The notes beneath the pieces were generated by a model. That model did no database searches. It was not told the DNA's origin and was given only the letters and a program-made list of their open reading frames with translations. 6,356 nt of DNA from Ruminococcaceae bacterium UBA5423 (GTDB lineage: Bacteria > Bacillota > Clostridia > Oscillospirales > Acutalibacteraceae), in assembly GCA_002409375.1 (NCBI GenBank), contig DHNF01000073.1, forward strand, positions 1 to 6,356. The letters are read 5' to 3'. Below are positions 1-6,356 of the stretch, piece by piece. Position 1 is the stretch's first letter. Every line of letters begins with the position of its first letter. The translations under genes were made by a program, and so were the position numbers.

Positions 1-4
1 TTTT

Positions 5-895
5 GTGAATAAACTCGCTGCCGGTAACAATCGAAAAATAAAAAACACTAACCGAGGAAAAGCGATAGTCGGGTTTTCTTTCATTCTTCCCTGGTTGGCC
101 GGATTTATGGCACTCTTTCTATTCCCTCTTGTGCGCACAATACTGATAAGCTTCGGTGAAGCTGGCATCAATATATTATCTGTTAATTTAACTGGATTTC
201 AGCATTATATTAACGCGTTCACGGAAGATGTTGGATTTATTCCAAAGTTCTTCACCGTAATCCGCGATACGCTGGCTAACACGGTTCTAATTACAATCCT
301 TTCATTCTATATTTCTACCCTTCTGAACCGAAAAGTCAAAGGCCGAGGCATCTTCAGGGTAATCTGTTTTCTTCCCGTAATGCTTGGCACAGGTTTTGTT
401 ATGCAGCTACTTTTAAATCAGAATGTAGATTCCTACTCCATCAATACGGTCAAGGAACTTCTGCTGCCAAAAGAGGTTGTAATGTACCTTGGACCGGAAA
501 TCACAAACGCCGTGATGTTTTTTCTTGATCAGCTGACCGTAATTCTCTGGCGTTCTGGTGTTCAGATTCTGATTTTTCTCTCGGGACTGCAGAGCATCCC
601 CTCAACGCTGTATGAAGCGGCCAAGGTTGATTCAGCCACGGAATGGGAAAGCCTGTGGTTTATTACAATGCCTATGATGACACCGATGTTTCTACTTAAC
701 ATCGTTTACACTATCGTAGACTCATTCAATGATTCCGGTAATCAGCTATCTGAACATATTCGTCAATATGCGTTTGAATGGAGTCAACAGGAATATGCGG
801 CTGCGATGGGTTGTATTTACCTTACTTTTGTATTGCTTGTCGTGGGAACGGTCTTCTTATGCTTCCGCAATTCCATTGAAGCGATAAAAGAATGA
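5..895 (+). CDS. CUT1 sugar ABC transporter permease, MalF/UgpA/LacF-like
   Basis: This is one of the two inner-membrane channel subunits of an ATP-driven sugar or oligosaccharide importer. It has 296 residues with about six hydrophobic membrane segments (roughly 22-45, 89-107, 116-137, 177-196, 226-241 and 264-288). The cytoplasmic coupling loop at about 197-227 carries the binding-protein-dependent permease EAA signature (IPSTLYEAAKVDSATEW, then the ITMPMMTP stretch), which docks on the ATPase. The length and the basic N-terminal tail before the first membrane segment are typical of the family. The GTG start at position 5 is plausible, but the window begins four bases earlier, so the ribosome binding site cannot be seen and a slightly earlier start is possible. 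The gene ends 16 bases before the partner permease. A solute-binding protein gene would be expected just upstream. No ATPase gene is present here; many Bacillota use one shared MsmK/MsmX-type ATPase. Substrate specificity cannot be read from the permease; the adjacent GH2 gene suggests mannosides. Confidence 0.92.
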   Translation: MNKLAAGNNRKIKNTNRGKAIVGFSFILPWLAGFMALFLFPLVRTILISFGEAGINILSVNLTGFQHYINAFTEDVGFIPKFFTVIRDTLANTVLITILSFYISTLLNRKVKGRGIFRVICFLPVMLGTGFVMQLLLNQNVDSYSINTVKELLLPKEVVMYLGPEITNAVMFFLDQLTVILWRSGVQILIFLSGLQSIPSTLYEAAKVDSATEWESLWFITMPMMTPMFLLNIVYTIVDSFNDSGNQLSEHIRQYAFEWSQQEYAAAMGCIYLTFVLLVVGTVFLCFRNSIEAIKE

Positions 896-911
896 TTTAG
901 GAGGTATAGCG

Positions 912-1874
912 ATGACCGGTTATAAAACTACTGAAAAAGGCAGGACCATAAAAAAACTGACAGGCAAGCTAATTCTGCTAAACAGGCTGAAAAGAATCAA
1001 TTTATATAATGTCATAGTATATGTGATACTCCTGAACCTATCCTTTATATTTCTTTACGCATTCCTTTACATGTTGACAACATCGTTTAAATCGTATTCT
1101 GATTTAATGGATACTACCGTAAAATGGTATCCACGGGAATTCAAGCCGCAAAACTGGCTTGTGGCTCTGGAGCATCTTCAGCTTCCCAATTCTTTAATCA
1201 ACTCGTTGCTGGTTTCGCTGTTATCTACCTTTGGACATGTAGCATCCTGTTCTCTCGCGGCATATGGTTTTGCACGATTCAAATTTCCTTTAAAGAACTT
1301 GCTGTTTGTGATGGTTATAATTACGATTATTGTGCCCATACAAACCATTATCGTTCCACAGTATACACTTTACGGTCATTTGGGCTGGAACGGTAATTTT
1401 GCAGCCTTGATAGTGCCGACATTTCTGGGACAGGGACTTAAAGGCGGACTGTTTATCTTTTTGTTCCGGCAGTTTTTTCTGCGTTTGCCCCCCTCATTAG
1501 AAGAAGCAGCGTCCATTGACGGCTGCAACCAATACGGTACATTTCTTAAAATAATTATCCCTACTAGCGGACCGGTCATGCTGGTGTGTACTGTACTATC
1601 CGTCGTTTGGCACTGGAACGACTATTTTGAACCTTCCATCTATTTGAGCAATGCGAAAGATTATCTTTTGCCGCAGATTCTGCCTCAGATGCAGGATACT
1701 CTAAATTCCCTGCAAACCTCAGTCACGCAGGACGGTCTCGCGACCCGGGAGACATTTACACTGGGCGTCATCATGGCAGGGGCAGCAATCTGTGTAATCC
1801 CTTTATTGATAATGTTTTTTGCAATTCAGAATAAATTTATTGAAAGCATTGACCGCACCGGTCTAGTTGAATAA
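912..1874 (+). CDS. CUT1 sugar ABC transporter permease, MalG/LacG-like
   Basis: This is the second channel subunit and is expected to form a heterodimer with the preceding permease. It has 320 residues, with a basic N-terminal tail of about 30 residues and then about six membrane segments, the first near 31-55. The EAA coupling loop at about 192-222 contains LPPSLEEAASIDGCNQYGTF followed by an IIIPTSGPV stretch. The HWNDYF motif (234-239) and the ending IESIDRTGLVE match the usual MalG-type C-terminus (WNDF..., then a TGGVK-like tail). The start ATG follows a near-perfect AGGAGGT ribosome binding site at 899-905 with a 6-base spacer, which fixes the start. The gene sits 16 bases after the first permease and 17 bases before the GH2 gene, so translation of the three is tightly linked. 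Nothing appears truncated. As with its partner, the transported sugar is inferred only from the neighbouring glycosidase. Confidence 0.94.
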   Translation: MTGYKTTEKGRTIKKLTGKLILLNRLKRINLYNVIVYVILLNLSFIFLYAFLYMLTTSFKSYSDLMDTTVKWYPREFKPQNWLVALEHLQLPNSLINSLLVSLLSTFGHVASCSLAAYGFARFKFPLKNLLFVMVIITIIVPIQTIIVPQYTLYGHLGWNGNFAALIVPTFLGQGLKGGLFIFLFRQFFLRLPPSLEEAASIDGCNQYGTFLKIIIPTSGPVMLVCTVLSVVWHWNDYFEPSIYLSNAKDYLLPQILPQMQDTLNSLQTSVTQDGLATRETFTLGVIMAGAAICVIPLLIMFFAIQNKFIESIDRTGLVE

Positions 1875-1891
1875 AACAGAGGAGAAACTCA

Positions 1892-4354
1892 ATGGGAAAA
1901 TTGAATTTATGTGGCGAGTGGATGGTCAAGGCTGTATATGACATTACAGATGCACAGAAATTATCCATTAATGCGTACGCAGAAGATCTTATGCCGGCCA
2001 GCGTGCCCGGAGATATTCACATGGACCTGCTCCGTGCAGGCAAGATACCCGATCCTTTTTTCGGAAACAACGTAAGCAAATGTCAATGGGTTGCTGAACG
2101 CAACTGGTGTTTTATAAAGGAGTTCCACATCAGGGACAATTTTATTGAACGGATTACTGAACTTACATTTAAAGGGATCGACACCTTTTCAGATATTTAT
2201 TTGAACGGAATACACATTGGCAGCACAAGCAGCATGTTTTACCGATATACGTTTGATGTGCGCCATGCTATTCGGACAGGTAAAAACATCCTGGCAGTCA
2301 TGATTAAATCAACCGCGAAGGAAATCAACAAATACCCGCATGAAGGATATTCCGCATGCTTTCATCATGAGCGTATATTTATCCGCAAATCACAGTGCCA
2401 TTTTTCGTGGGACTGGGCGCCCGAGCTTTTGGCTACCGGTATTTTCGACGAAGTCATCTTGCAAAGCTATATTGCCAGCCCTATTCGGGATGTATTTGTG
2501 AGGGCACAGAATACCGGGCACGCAGTATTTTTCTTCATCTTTGGTGACAACCGCCGCTCAAAGGCACAACGAAGCATCAGGCTGACGGTTTCAGGCGGTG
2601 GCACTACTCAGGTTTTTAATATAGATGATATACCCCTCTCTGGTAATAAGCAGTATATCCTGCAAATTCAGAACCCGTTGCTGTGGTGGCCCGCGGGATA
2701 CGGCAAACAGCATATGTATGAGTACTCGGCAGAATTGTTTGAAAACGGCGTAACCGTAAACCAGTATAATGGACGGTTCGCCTTTCGAGAAGTTGAAGTA
2801 GACGAAACCCCTACCGACAGCTTAGAGGCTTTGAAATTTAATGTGAAGATTAATGGTGTTCCTGTATTCCTAAAAGGCGCAAACTGGGTGAATTCAGATA
2901 TATTTACCGGTTCGGTCACAGACGAAAAATACCGAAAGCTTCTTACCATGGTCCCTGAGGGGAATATGAACTGTCTGCGTGTATGGGGCGGCGGCTTTTA
3001 TGAAAAAGATGTGTTTTACAACCTTTGCGATGAACTCGGCATTATGATTTGGCAGGACTTTATGTTTTCCTGCGCCGAACTTCCCGACGAATTCCCGGGA
3101 TTTTTAGAAAAAGTGGAAAAAGAGCTTATTCAGCAAGTCACACGACTGCGCAACCACCCATGCATTGTTTTATGGTCCGGTGGAAACGAGCGCCCCGGCG
3201 GTATAAATGACGAGCCGTGTAAAGGTGAAAAATCATTCAAATTTCTTTTTCGCGGCATTGCAAACCATCTTGACCCCACGCGTCCATACATATACAATTC
3301 ACCGTTTGGATATGAAAAACCTGGAAACTGCTTTACCTCAGGTGATGTACATTTGAGTAGCATGACCGCTGTGTTAAATAAACACGCATCTCAATATAAG
3401 CGGGAGCTTGCTAAGCTTGAGGTCCCGTTGATGTCTGAAATCGCCTGTATGGGCAGCTCACCTGTGGAAAATATACGAAAATACATTCCCAAAGCAAGCC
3501 TTTGGCCCCCCGATGATATCTGGGCTCTTCATGTGCGGGGTAATCCTTATGACGGCTTAAATGAGAATTTTGTTATACAGCAGCAGCGTCTTGCATCCCA
3601 GCATTTCGGTAAGGTTGAAAGTCTTGAGGATTTCGCAAAAAAATCCTCGATTCTTCAGCTTGAACATATTAAAGCAGATGTGGAATTTCACCGCTCTCGC
3701 ACATTCGACTGTTCCGGTGCGCTGCTTTGGATGCTTAACGATATTTGGCCTTGCGGAAGTTGGGCAATTATCGACTATTATTTGACCAAAAAAGCTGGCT
3801 ACTTTGGTATGAAACGTGCCTGCCGCCCTATCCTGCCTGTGATAACTCTACATAAGGACGGTATAAAAGCCTATGTAATTAACGATACGCCGAATTCCGT
3901 CTTGGCCGATGTTTGCATAATTCAGCAGGACCTCGACGGTAAGCTCATCACTTCTCAGAATTATGAAATGATAACTATCCGTCGTGGATCGTCATTGATA
4001 AGCGATTTATCCAGCTTTGATCTAAAACGCAAAAACTCCATGTTTTTTATCCAAATTAAAAACAGCGAACTGAATGTCTGGAACAGCTACTGCGCGCTTC
4101 CCTTTGATAGTCTTGATTTACCATCTCCATCCGTTTCGGTTGATCTGAAAAAAATATCCAACGGTTCATACCTTGTGTGCCTTGAATCAGATACTGTTGC
4201 CCGCACAGTTTATTTGAAAGCCCCTGGGGCAAAGTTCGATGACAACTATTTTGATATGCCGGCAGGCGTGCCGTTGACAATTCGGGTGCATTCTGCTCAA
4301 CCTATAAGCAAATCAGATTTGCAAGTGCTGACGTTCATAGATGATTGGGAATAA
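1892..4354 (+). CDS. GH2 family beta-mannosidase-like glycoside hydrolase, cytoplasmic
   Basis: This is a predicted retaining exo-glycosidase releasing a terminal beta-linked sugar, probably mannose, from an imported oligosaccharide or glycoside. It has 820 residues, close to the usual length of bacterial GH2 beta-mannosidases. No signal peptide is present, so it should act in the cytoplasm. Approximate order: N-terminal sugar-binding jelly roll (1-190, with FSWDWAPEL at 171-179), Ig-like sandwich (about 190-300, with LWWPAGYG at 264-271), TIM barrel (about 310-640), then C-terminal sandwich domains. Barrel landmarks are NGVPVFLKGANW (321-332), RVWGGGFYE (363-371), IWQDFMFSCAELP (386-398), the probable acid/base Glu433 in WSGGNE (428-433), the probable nucleophile Glu516 in PLMSE (512-516), and NDIWPCGSW (616-624). 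The residues around both glutamates differ from the common mannosidase forms (WCGNNE and SEFG), so specificity may be shifted. The start is fixed by AGAGGAG at 1878-1884, 7 bases before ATG. It follows the permeases by 17 bases. Another GH2 exo-beta-glycosidase activity is the main alternative. Confidence 0.88.
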   Translation: MGKLNLCGEWMVKAVYDITDAQKLSINAYAEDLMPASVPGDIHMDLLRAGKIPDPFFGNNVSKCQWVAERNWCFIKEFHIRDNFIERITELTFKGIDTFSDIYLNGIHIGSTSSMFYRYTFDVRHAIRTGKNILAVMIKSTAKEINKYPHEGYSACFHHERIFIRKSQCHFSWDWAPELLATGIFDEVILQSYIASPIRDVFVRAQNTGHAVFFFIFGDNRRSKAQRSIRLTVSGGGTTQVFNIDDIPLSGNKQYILQIQNPLLWWPAGYGKQHMYEYSAELFENGVTVNQYNGRFAFREVEVDETPTDSLEALKFNVKINGVPVFLKGANWVNSDIFTGSVTDEKYRKLLTMVPEGNMNCLRVWGGGFYEKDVFYNLCDELGIMIWQDFMFSCAELPDEFPGFLEKVEKELIQQVTRLRNHPCIVLWSGGNERPGGINDEPCKGEKSFKFLFRGIANHLDPTRPYIYNSPFGYEKPGNCFTSGDVHLSSMTAVLNKHASQYKRELAKLEVPLMSEIACMGSSPVENIRKYIPKASLWPPDDIWALHVRGNPYDGLNENFVIQQQRLASQHFGKVESLEDFAKKSSILQLEHIKADVEFHRSRTFDCSGALLWMLNDIWPCGSWAIIDYYLTKKAGYFGMKRACRPILPVITLHKDGIKAYVINDTPNSVLADVCIIQQDLDGKLITSQNYEMITIRRGSSLISDLSSFDLKRKNSMFFIQIKNSELNVWNSYCALPFDSLDLPSPSVSVDLKKISNGSYLVCLESDTVARTVYLKAPGAKFDDNYFDMPAGVPLTIRVHSAQPISKSDLQVLTFIDDWE

Positions 4355-4370
4355 CAAACCGGCAAAATCA

Positions 4371-4389
4371 TAACTGTGTTTTACAGTTA
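4371..4389 (+). other. AT-rich hairpin after the GH2 gene
   Basis: A perfect 7-bp inverted repeat (TAACTGT / ACAGTTA) encloses a 5-base GTTTT loop, starting 16 bases after the GH2 stop codon. It is not GC-rich and no run of T follows it, so it is not a convincing intrinsic terminator. It could act as a weak pause, an RNA-processing site or a 3'-end stabiliser that lowers expression of the downstream genes. Chance is also possible for a repeat of this size. Confidence 0.3.
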
Positions 4390-4421
4390 ATTGCGTCATA
4401 CCTGTTCACCCGCATGGACAC

Positions 4422-4460
4422 TGGTTCATTGAGTTTTAATTTGGCTATAAGTCTTTATAG
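4422..4460 (+). promoter_or_regulatory. Possible weak promoter and small palindrome before the URO-D-like genes
   Basis: The gap of 160 bases between the GH2 gene and the first URO-D-like gene is far longer than the 16-17 base gaps upstream, so a separate promoter or regulatory element is plausible. The best -10-like hexamer is TATAAG at 4446-4451. The upstream -35 candidates are poor: TTCATT at 4425-4430 gives a 15-base spacer, and TTGAGT at 4429-4434 gives only 11. The -10-like element overlaps a perfect 6-bp palindrome (CTATAA / TTATAG, 4445-4460, 4-base loop), which could be an operator or a short RNA hairpin. No known operator was recognised. Confidence is low. Confidence 0.2.
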
Positions 4461-4514
4461 ATCATTGCGAAATGTACGGGCGACCTATGAATCTTAGAAA
4501 TAGGAGCGAAAATT

Positions 4515-5531
4515 ATGACATCAAGGGAACTTGTAAAAAATACTCTTGAATTCAAAAATAAGTTGGATCGTGTGCCAAGGGATATGTGGCATCTTCCATG
4601 GGCAGTACAGCATCATGAGGATATGGTCAAAAGGATTAAACGTGACTTCCCGAACGACATTGGCGGAGTTTTTGTTGAACTTAGGATTCCACCCCAAACA
4701 AAAGGCGATCCATATGCCATCGGTGAATATGTTGACGAGTGGGGATGCAAATTCAAGAATATCCATAGGGGTGTAATCGGTGAAGTAAAAGAACCTCTCA
4801 TACCGGTTGACGATTATGATTGGGATTATGCCGAAAATATTCATATCCCGAAGGAACTGCTTAGTTTTGATATTGATCAGGTAAATTCCGAGTGTGAAAA
4901 GACAGATAGGTTTATGATAAGCGGCTGTTGTCCGCGCCCCTTTGAGCAGCTGCAATTTATCCGTGGTACAGAAAACCTATATATCGATTTGTTGGACATG
5001 CCGAAAAAAATGATTAATTTTATGGATAGGATGCACGACTATTATTGCCGTCTGATGATAAAATGGGCCAAAACAGATGTGGATGCACTGCAATTCATGG
5101 ATGACTGGGGTTCTCAAAAGAGCCTGTTAATCAATCCCAGCCTCTGGTGCGCTATCTTCAAGCCTATGTATAAGGATTATATAGAGATTGCGCATAGTTA
5201 CAACAAAAAGATATTTATGCACTCAGACGGATATACGCTCGATATTATTCCACATCTAATAAAACTTGGACTTGATGCAATCAATTGTCAGATTTTTTGC
5301 ATGGGGGTCGAAAACTTGAAACAGTTCCGAGGCAAAATCACCTTTTGGGGTGAAATCGACAGGCAAAACCTTCTTCCGAATGGAACACTTGCCGAGATTG
5401 AGAACGCTGTCAAACTTGTATATGATAATCTATGGGATAATGGGGGCTGTATCGCTCAGCTTGAGTTTGGTCCAGGTGCGAATCCGGACAATGTGTACAA
5501 AGTATTTGAAACATGGGCGAAATTGTGTTAA
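4515..5531 (+). CDS. URO-D superfamily protein (MtaA/HemE fold), probably not a heme enzyme
   Basis: This is a 338-residue cytoplasmic protein of the uroporphyrinogen decarboxylase superfamily, a TIM-barrel group holding HemE and the corrinoid methyltransferases MtaA, MtbA and CmuA. Visible landmarks are DEWGC (74-78), DDWGSQ (196-201), FMHSDGYTLDIIPHLIKLG (234-252), FWGEIDRQNLLP (277-288, equivalent to the GN(V/L)DP region of HemE) and a C-terminal EFGPGANPDNV (317-327). The N-terminal HemE signature RQAGRY, which binds the porphyrinogen carboxylates, is absent; RVPRDMW (19-25) occupies that area. The HxC...C zinc pattern of MtaA-type enzymes is also changed: His236 is followed by Asp238, and the C-terminal glycine-rich loop has Ala where the Cys is expected. 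The start is set by AGGAG at 4502-4506, 8 bases before ATG. It lies downstream of a GH2 mannosidase and just before a paralogue. The exact reaction is unknown. Methyl transfer or removal of a substituent from the imported compound is inferred only from the superfamily. Confidence 0.85.
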   Translation: MTSRELVKNTLEFKNKLDRVPRDMWHLPWAVQHHEDMVKRIKRDFPNDIGGVFVELRIPPQTKGDPYAIGEYVDEWGCKFKNIHRGVIGEVKEPLIPVDDYDWDYAENIHIPKELLSFDIDQVNSECEKTDRFMISGCCPRPFEQLQFIRGTENLYIDLLDMPKKMINFMDRMHDYYCRLMIKWAKTDVDALQFMDDWGSQKSLLINPSLWCAIFKPMYKDYIEIAHSYNKKIFMHSDGYTLDIIPHLIKLGLDAINCQIFCMGVENLKQFRGKITFWGEIDRQNLLPNGTLAEIENAVKLVYDNLWDNGGCIAQLEFGPGANPDNVYKVFETWAKLC

Positions 5532-5584
5532 CCTAACCCTTGATTAGTGTATATTAAATAAAAACTAAAAAATGAGGGATAACA

Positions 5585-6356
5585 ATGACATCAAAGCAGC
5601 TGGTTAAACAAACCATGCAGGGGGATTCCATGAGAAGAACCCCTATCTACGGCTGGGTGTCTGAAAATCTATCAGACGAGATTTCAGCCGCCTTTGGTTC
5701 CGTCGAGCAATTCGAGGATTCTTACGCCTTTGATATGGCACATATTTTCGGCGGTCCAAATCCTTTCAGCAATCAACTATATGATTTAATAAACTGCTCA
5801 GAGGAAATTACTCCGGAGGTATTTCTAAGTTTTCCGCTAAATGACCTTAACAGCACTGATGATTATAATGATGTTGTTGCCGCCGTTAAGCACCACAGCC
5901 AACGGGATAGATTTAACTATGTTCAGACAAACGGAGTGTTTGAAGCGCTAAACGGGGTTTTCGGCATTGAAAACCATCTGATGTATCTTGCCCTTTATCC
6001 GGACAAAATAAAAGAGGTCTACCAGCGGTTAGTAGAATGGAACATAAAACATGCGCATAATCTAATCGAATTGGGCGTTGACGGAATACATGTATCGGAC
6101 GATTGGGGATCCCAAAACAGTCTGATGTTTAGCGAAAACATGTTTAAGGAACTAATATTCCCGTTTCATGTACAAATGGTACAGGAATACAAGAAATATA
6201 ATGTACTCACAAGCTTGCATAGTGATGGTTGCATCACTCCGGCGTTGGATTATATCACCGAGATTGGATACGATTTTATACATCCATGGCAAGAAAACGC
6301 AAATATGCCGTATTCTCTGTATTTAGAAAAATATGCCGATAAATTTGGTATTTTGG
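5585..6356 (+). CDS. Second URO-D superfamily protein, 3' end outside the window
   Basis: The open frame begins at ATG 5585 and runs without a stop to the window edge, giving about 257 visible residues of an expected 330-350. A GAGGGA ribosome binding site at 5574-5579 precedes the ATG by 5 bases, and the gap from the previous gene is 53 bases, so the two are probably co-transcribed. The N-terminus MTSKQLVKQTM resembles the previous protein's MTSRELVKNTL. The core signature is shared: SDDWGSQNSLMF (171-182), then LHSDG (211-215), with the same 40-residue distance from the first Asp of DDWGSQ to the His as in the upstream protein. The middle N-terminal half differs: no DEWGC motif, but FDMAHIFGGPNPF (49-61). 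The HemE RQAGRY signature is absent. The proteins are therefore diverged paralogues, not a recent copy. They might act together as a heteromer or as consecutive enzymes. The function is unknown; the family assignment is firm and the reaction is not. Confidence 0.82.
   Translation, partial: MTSKQLVKQTMQGDSMRRTPIYGWVSENLSDEISAAFGSVEQFEDSYAFDMAHIFGGPNPFSNQLYDLINCSEEITPEVFLSFPLNDLNSTDDYNDVVAAVKHHSQRDRFNYVQTNGVFEALNGVFGIENHLMYLALYPDKIKEVYQRLVEWNIKHAHNLIELGVDGIHVSDDWGSQNSLMFSENMFKELIFPFHVQMVQEYKKYNVLTSLHSDGCITPALDYITEIGYDFIHPWQENANMPYSLYLEKYADKFGIL

Noticed and set aside
1124..1579. Open frames in other frames or strands over the second permease (1124-1396 +, 1376-1579 -)
   Set aside because: They overlap a permease with intact EAA loop and membrane segments, have no good ribosome binding sites, and resemble no family.
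2668..4280. Several 67-93 codon open frames overlapping the GH2 gene on both strands
   Set aside because: All lie inside a continuous 820-residue GH2 protein with family motifs along its length; they are frame shadows.
4371..4389. Rho-independent terminator after the GH2 gene
   Set aside because: The hairpin is perfect but short and AT-rich, and it is followed by ATTGCGTC rather than a T-run, so it is listed only as a hairpin.
4521..4955. 144-codon open frame on the - strand opposite the first URO-D-like gene
   Set aside because: It lies wholly antisense to a clearly recognisable URO-D-family gene with a good ribosome binding site. The predicted peptide shows no recognisable domain.
5532..5584. 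Promoter between the two URO-D-like genes (TTGATT at 5540-5545, TATATT at 5550-5555)
   Set aside because: The spacer is only 4 bases, too short for a promoter. The gap is simply AT-rich with a ribosome binding site at its end.
4515..6356. Heme biosynthesis gene hemE
   Set aside because: Both proteins have the fold but lack the RQAGRY signature of HemE, occur as tandem diverged copies, and sit beside sugar genes, not other heme genes.

Overview
The window looks like part of a carbohydrate-use operon from a low-to-moderate-GC Gram-positive bacterium, most likely a member of Bacillota (Clostridia). This placement is an inference. It rests on strong AGGAGG-type ribosome binding sites, moderately AT-rich DNA judged by eye, a CUT1-type sugar ABC transporter with no ATPase gene beside its permeases, and the general character of the proteins. 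All five genes lie on the + strand.

Layout: (1) Positions 5-895 and 912-1874 encode the two inner-membrane permeases of a CUT1 sugar/oligosaccharide importer (MalF-like, then MalG-like). (2) Positions 1892-4354 encode a cytoplasmic family GH2 beta-mannosidase-like glycoside hydrolase of 820 residues. These three genes are separated by only 16 and 17 bases and are almost certainly co-transcribed. (3) A 160-base gap (4355-4514) contains two small AT-rich perfect hairpins and no convincing promoter or terminator. (4) Positions 4515-5531 encode a full-length protein of the uroporphyrinogen decarboxylase (URO-D) superfamily. (5) From 5585 to the window edge there is a second, diverged URO-D-superfamily gene that runs off the end with about 257 codons visible.

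Suggested working: an oligosaccharide or glycoside is captured by a binding protein expected upstream of the window. It is imported through the two permeases, powered by an ATPase encoded elsewhere, and cut inside the cell by the GH2 enzyme. The two URO-D-like proteins are unlikely to make heme, because they lack the N-terminal substrate-binding signature of HemE. Their superfamily also includes the corrinoid-dependent methyltransferases MtaA, MtbA and CmuA. An attractive but unproven idea is that they process a methyl or other substituent on the imported glycoside or its aglycone. Both share a DDWGSQ...HSDG signature with identical spacing, and the zinc-ligand pattern of MtaA is altered in them.

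The permease and GH2 parts are ordinary for a sugar-use locus. The most interesting content is the tandem pair of URO-D-like proteins next to a beta-mannosidase with unusual active-site surroundings. No RNA genes, CRISPR arrays, insertion sequences or attachment sites were seen.
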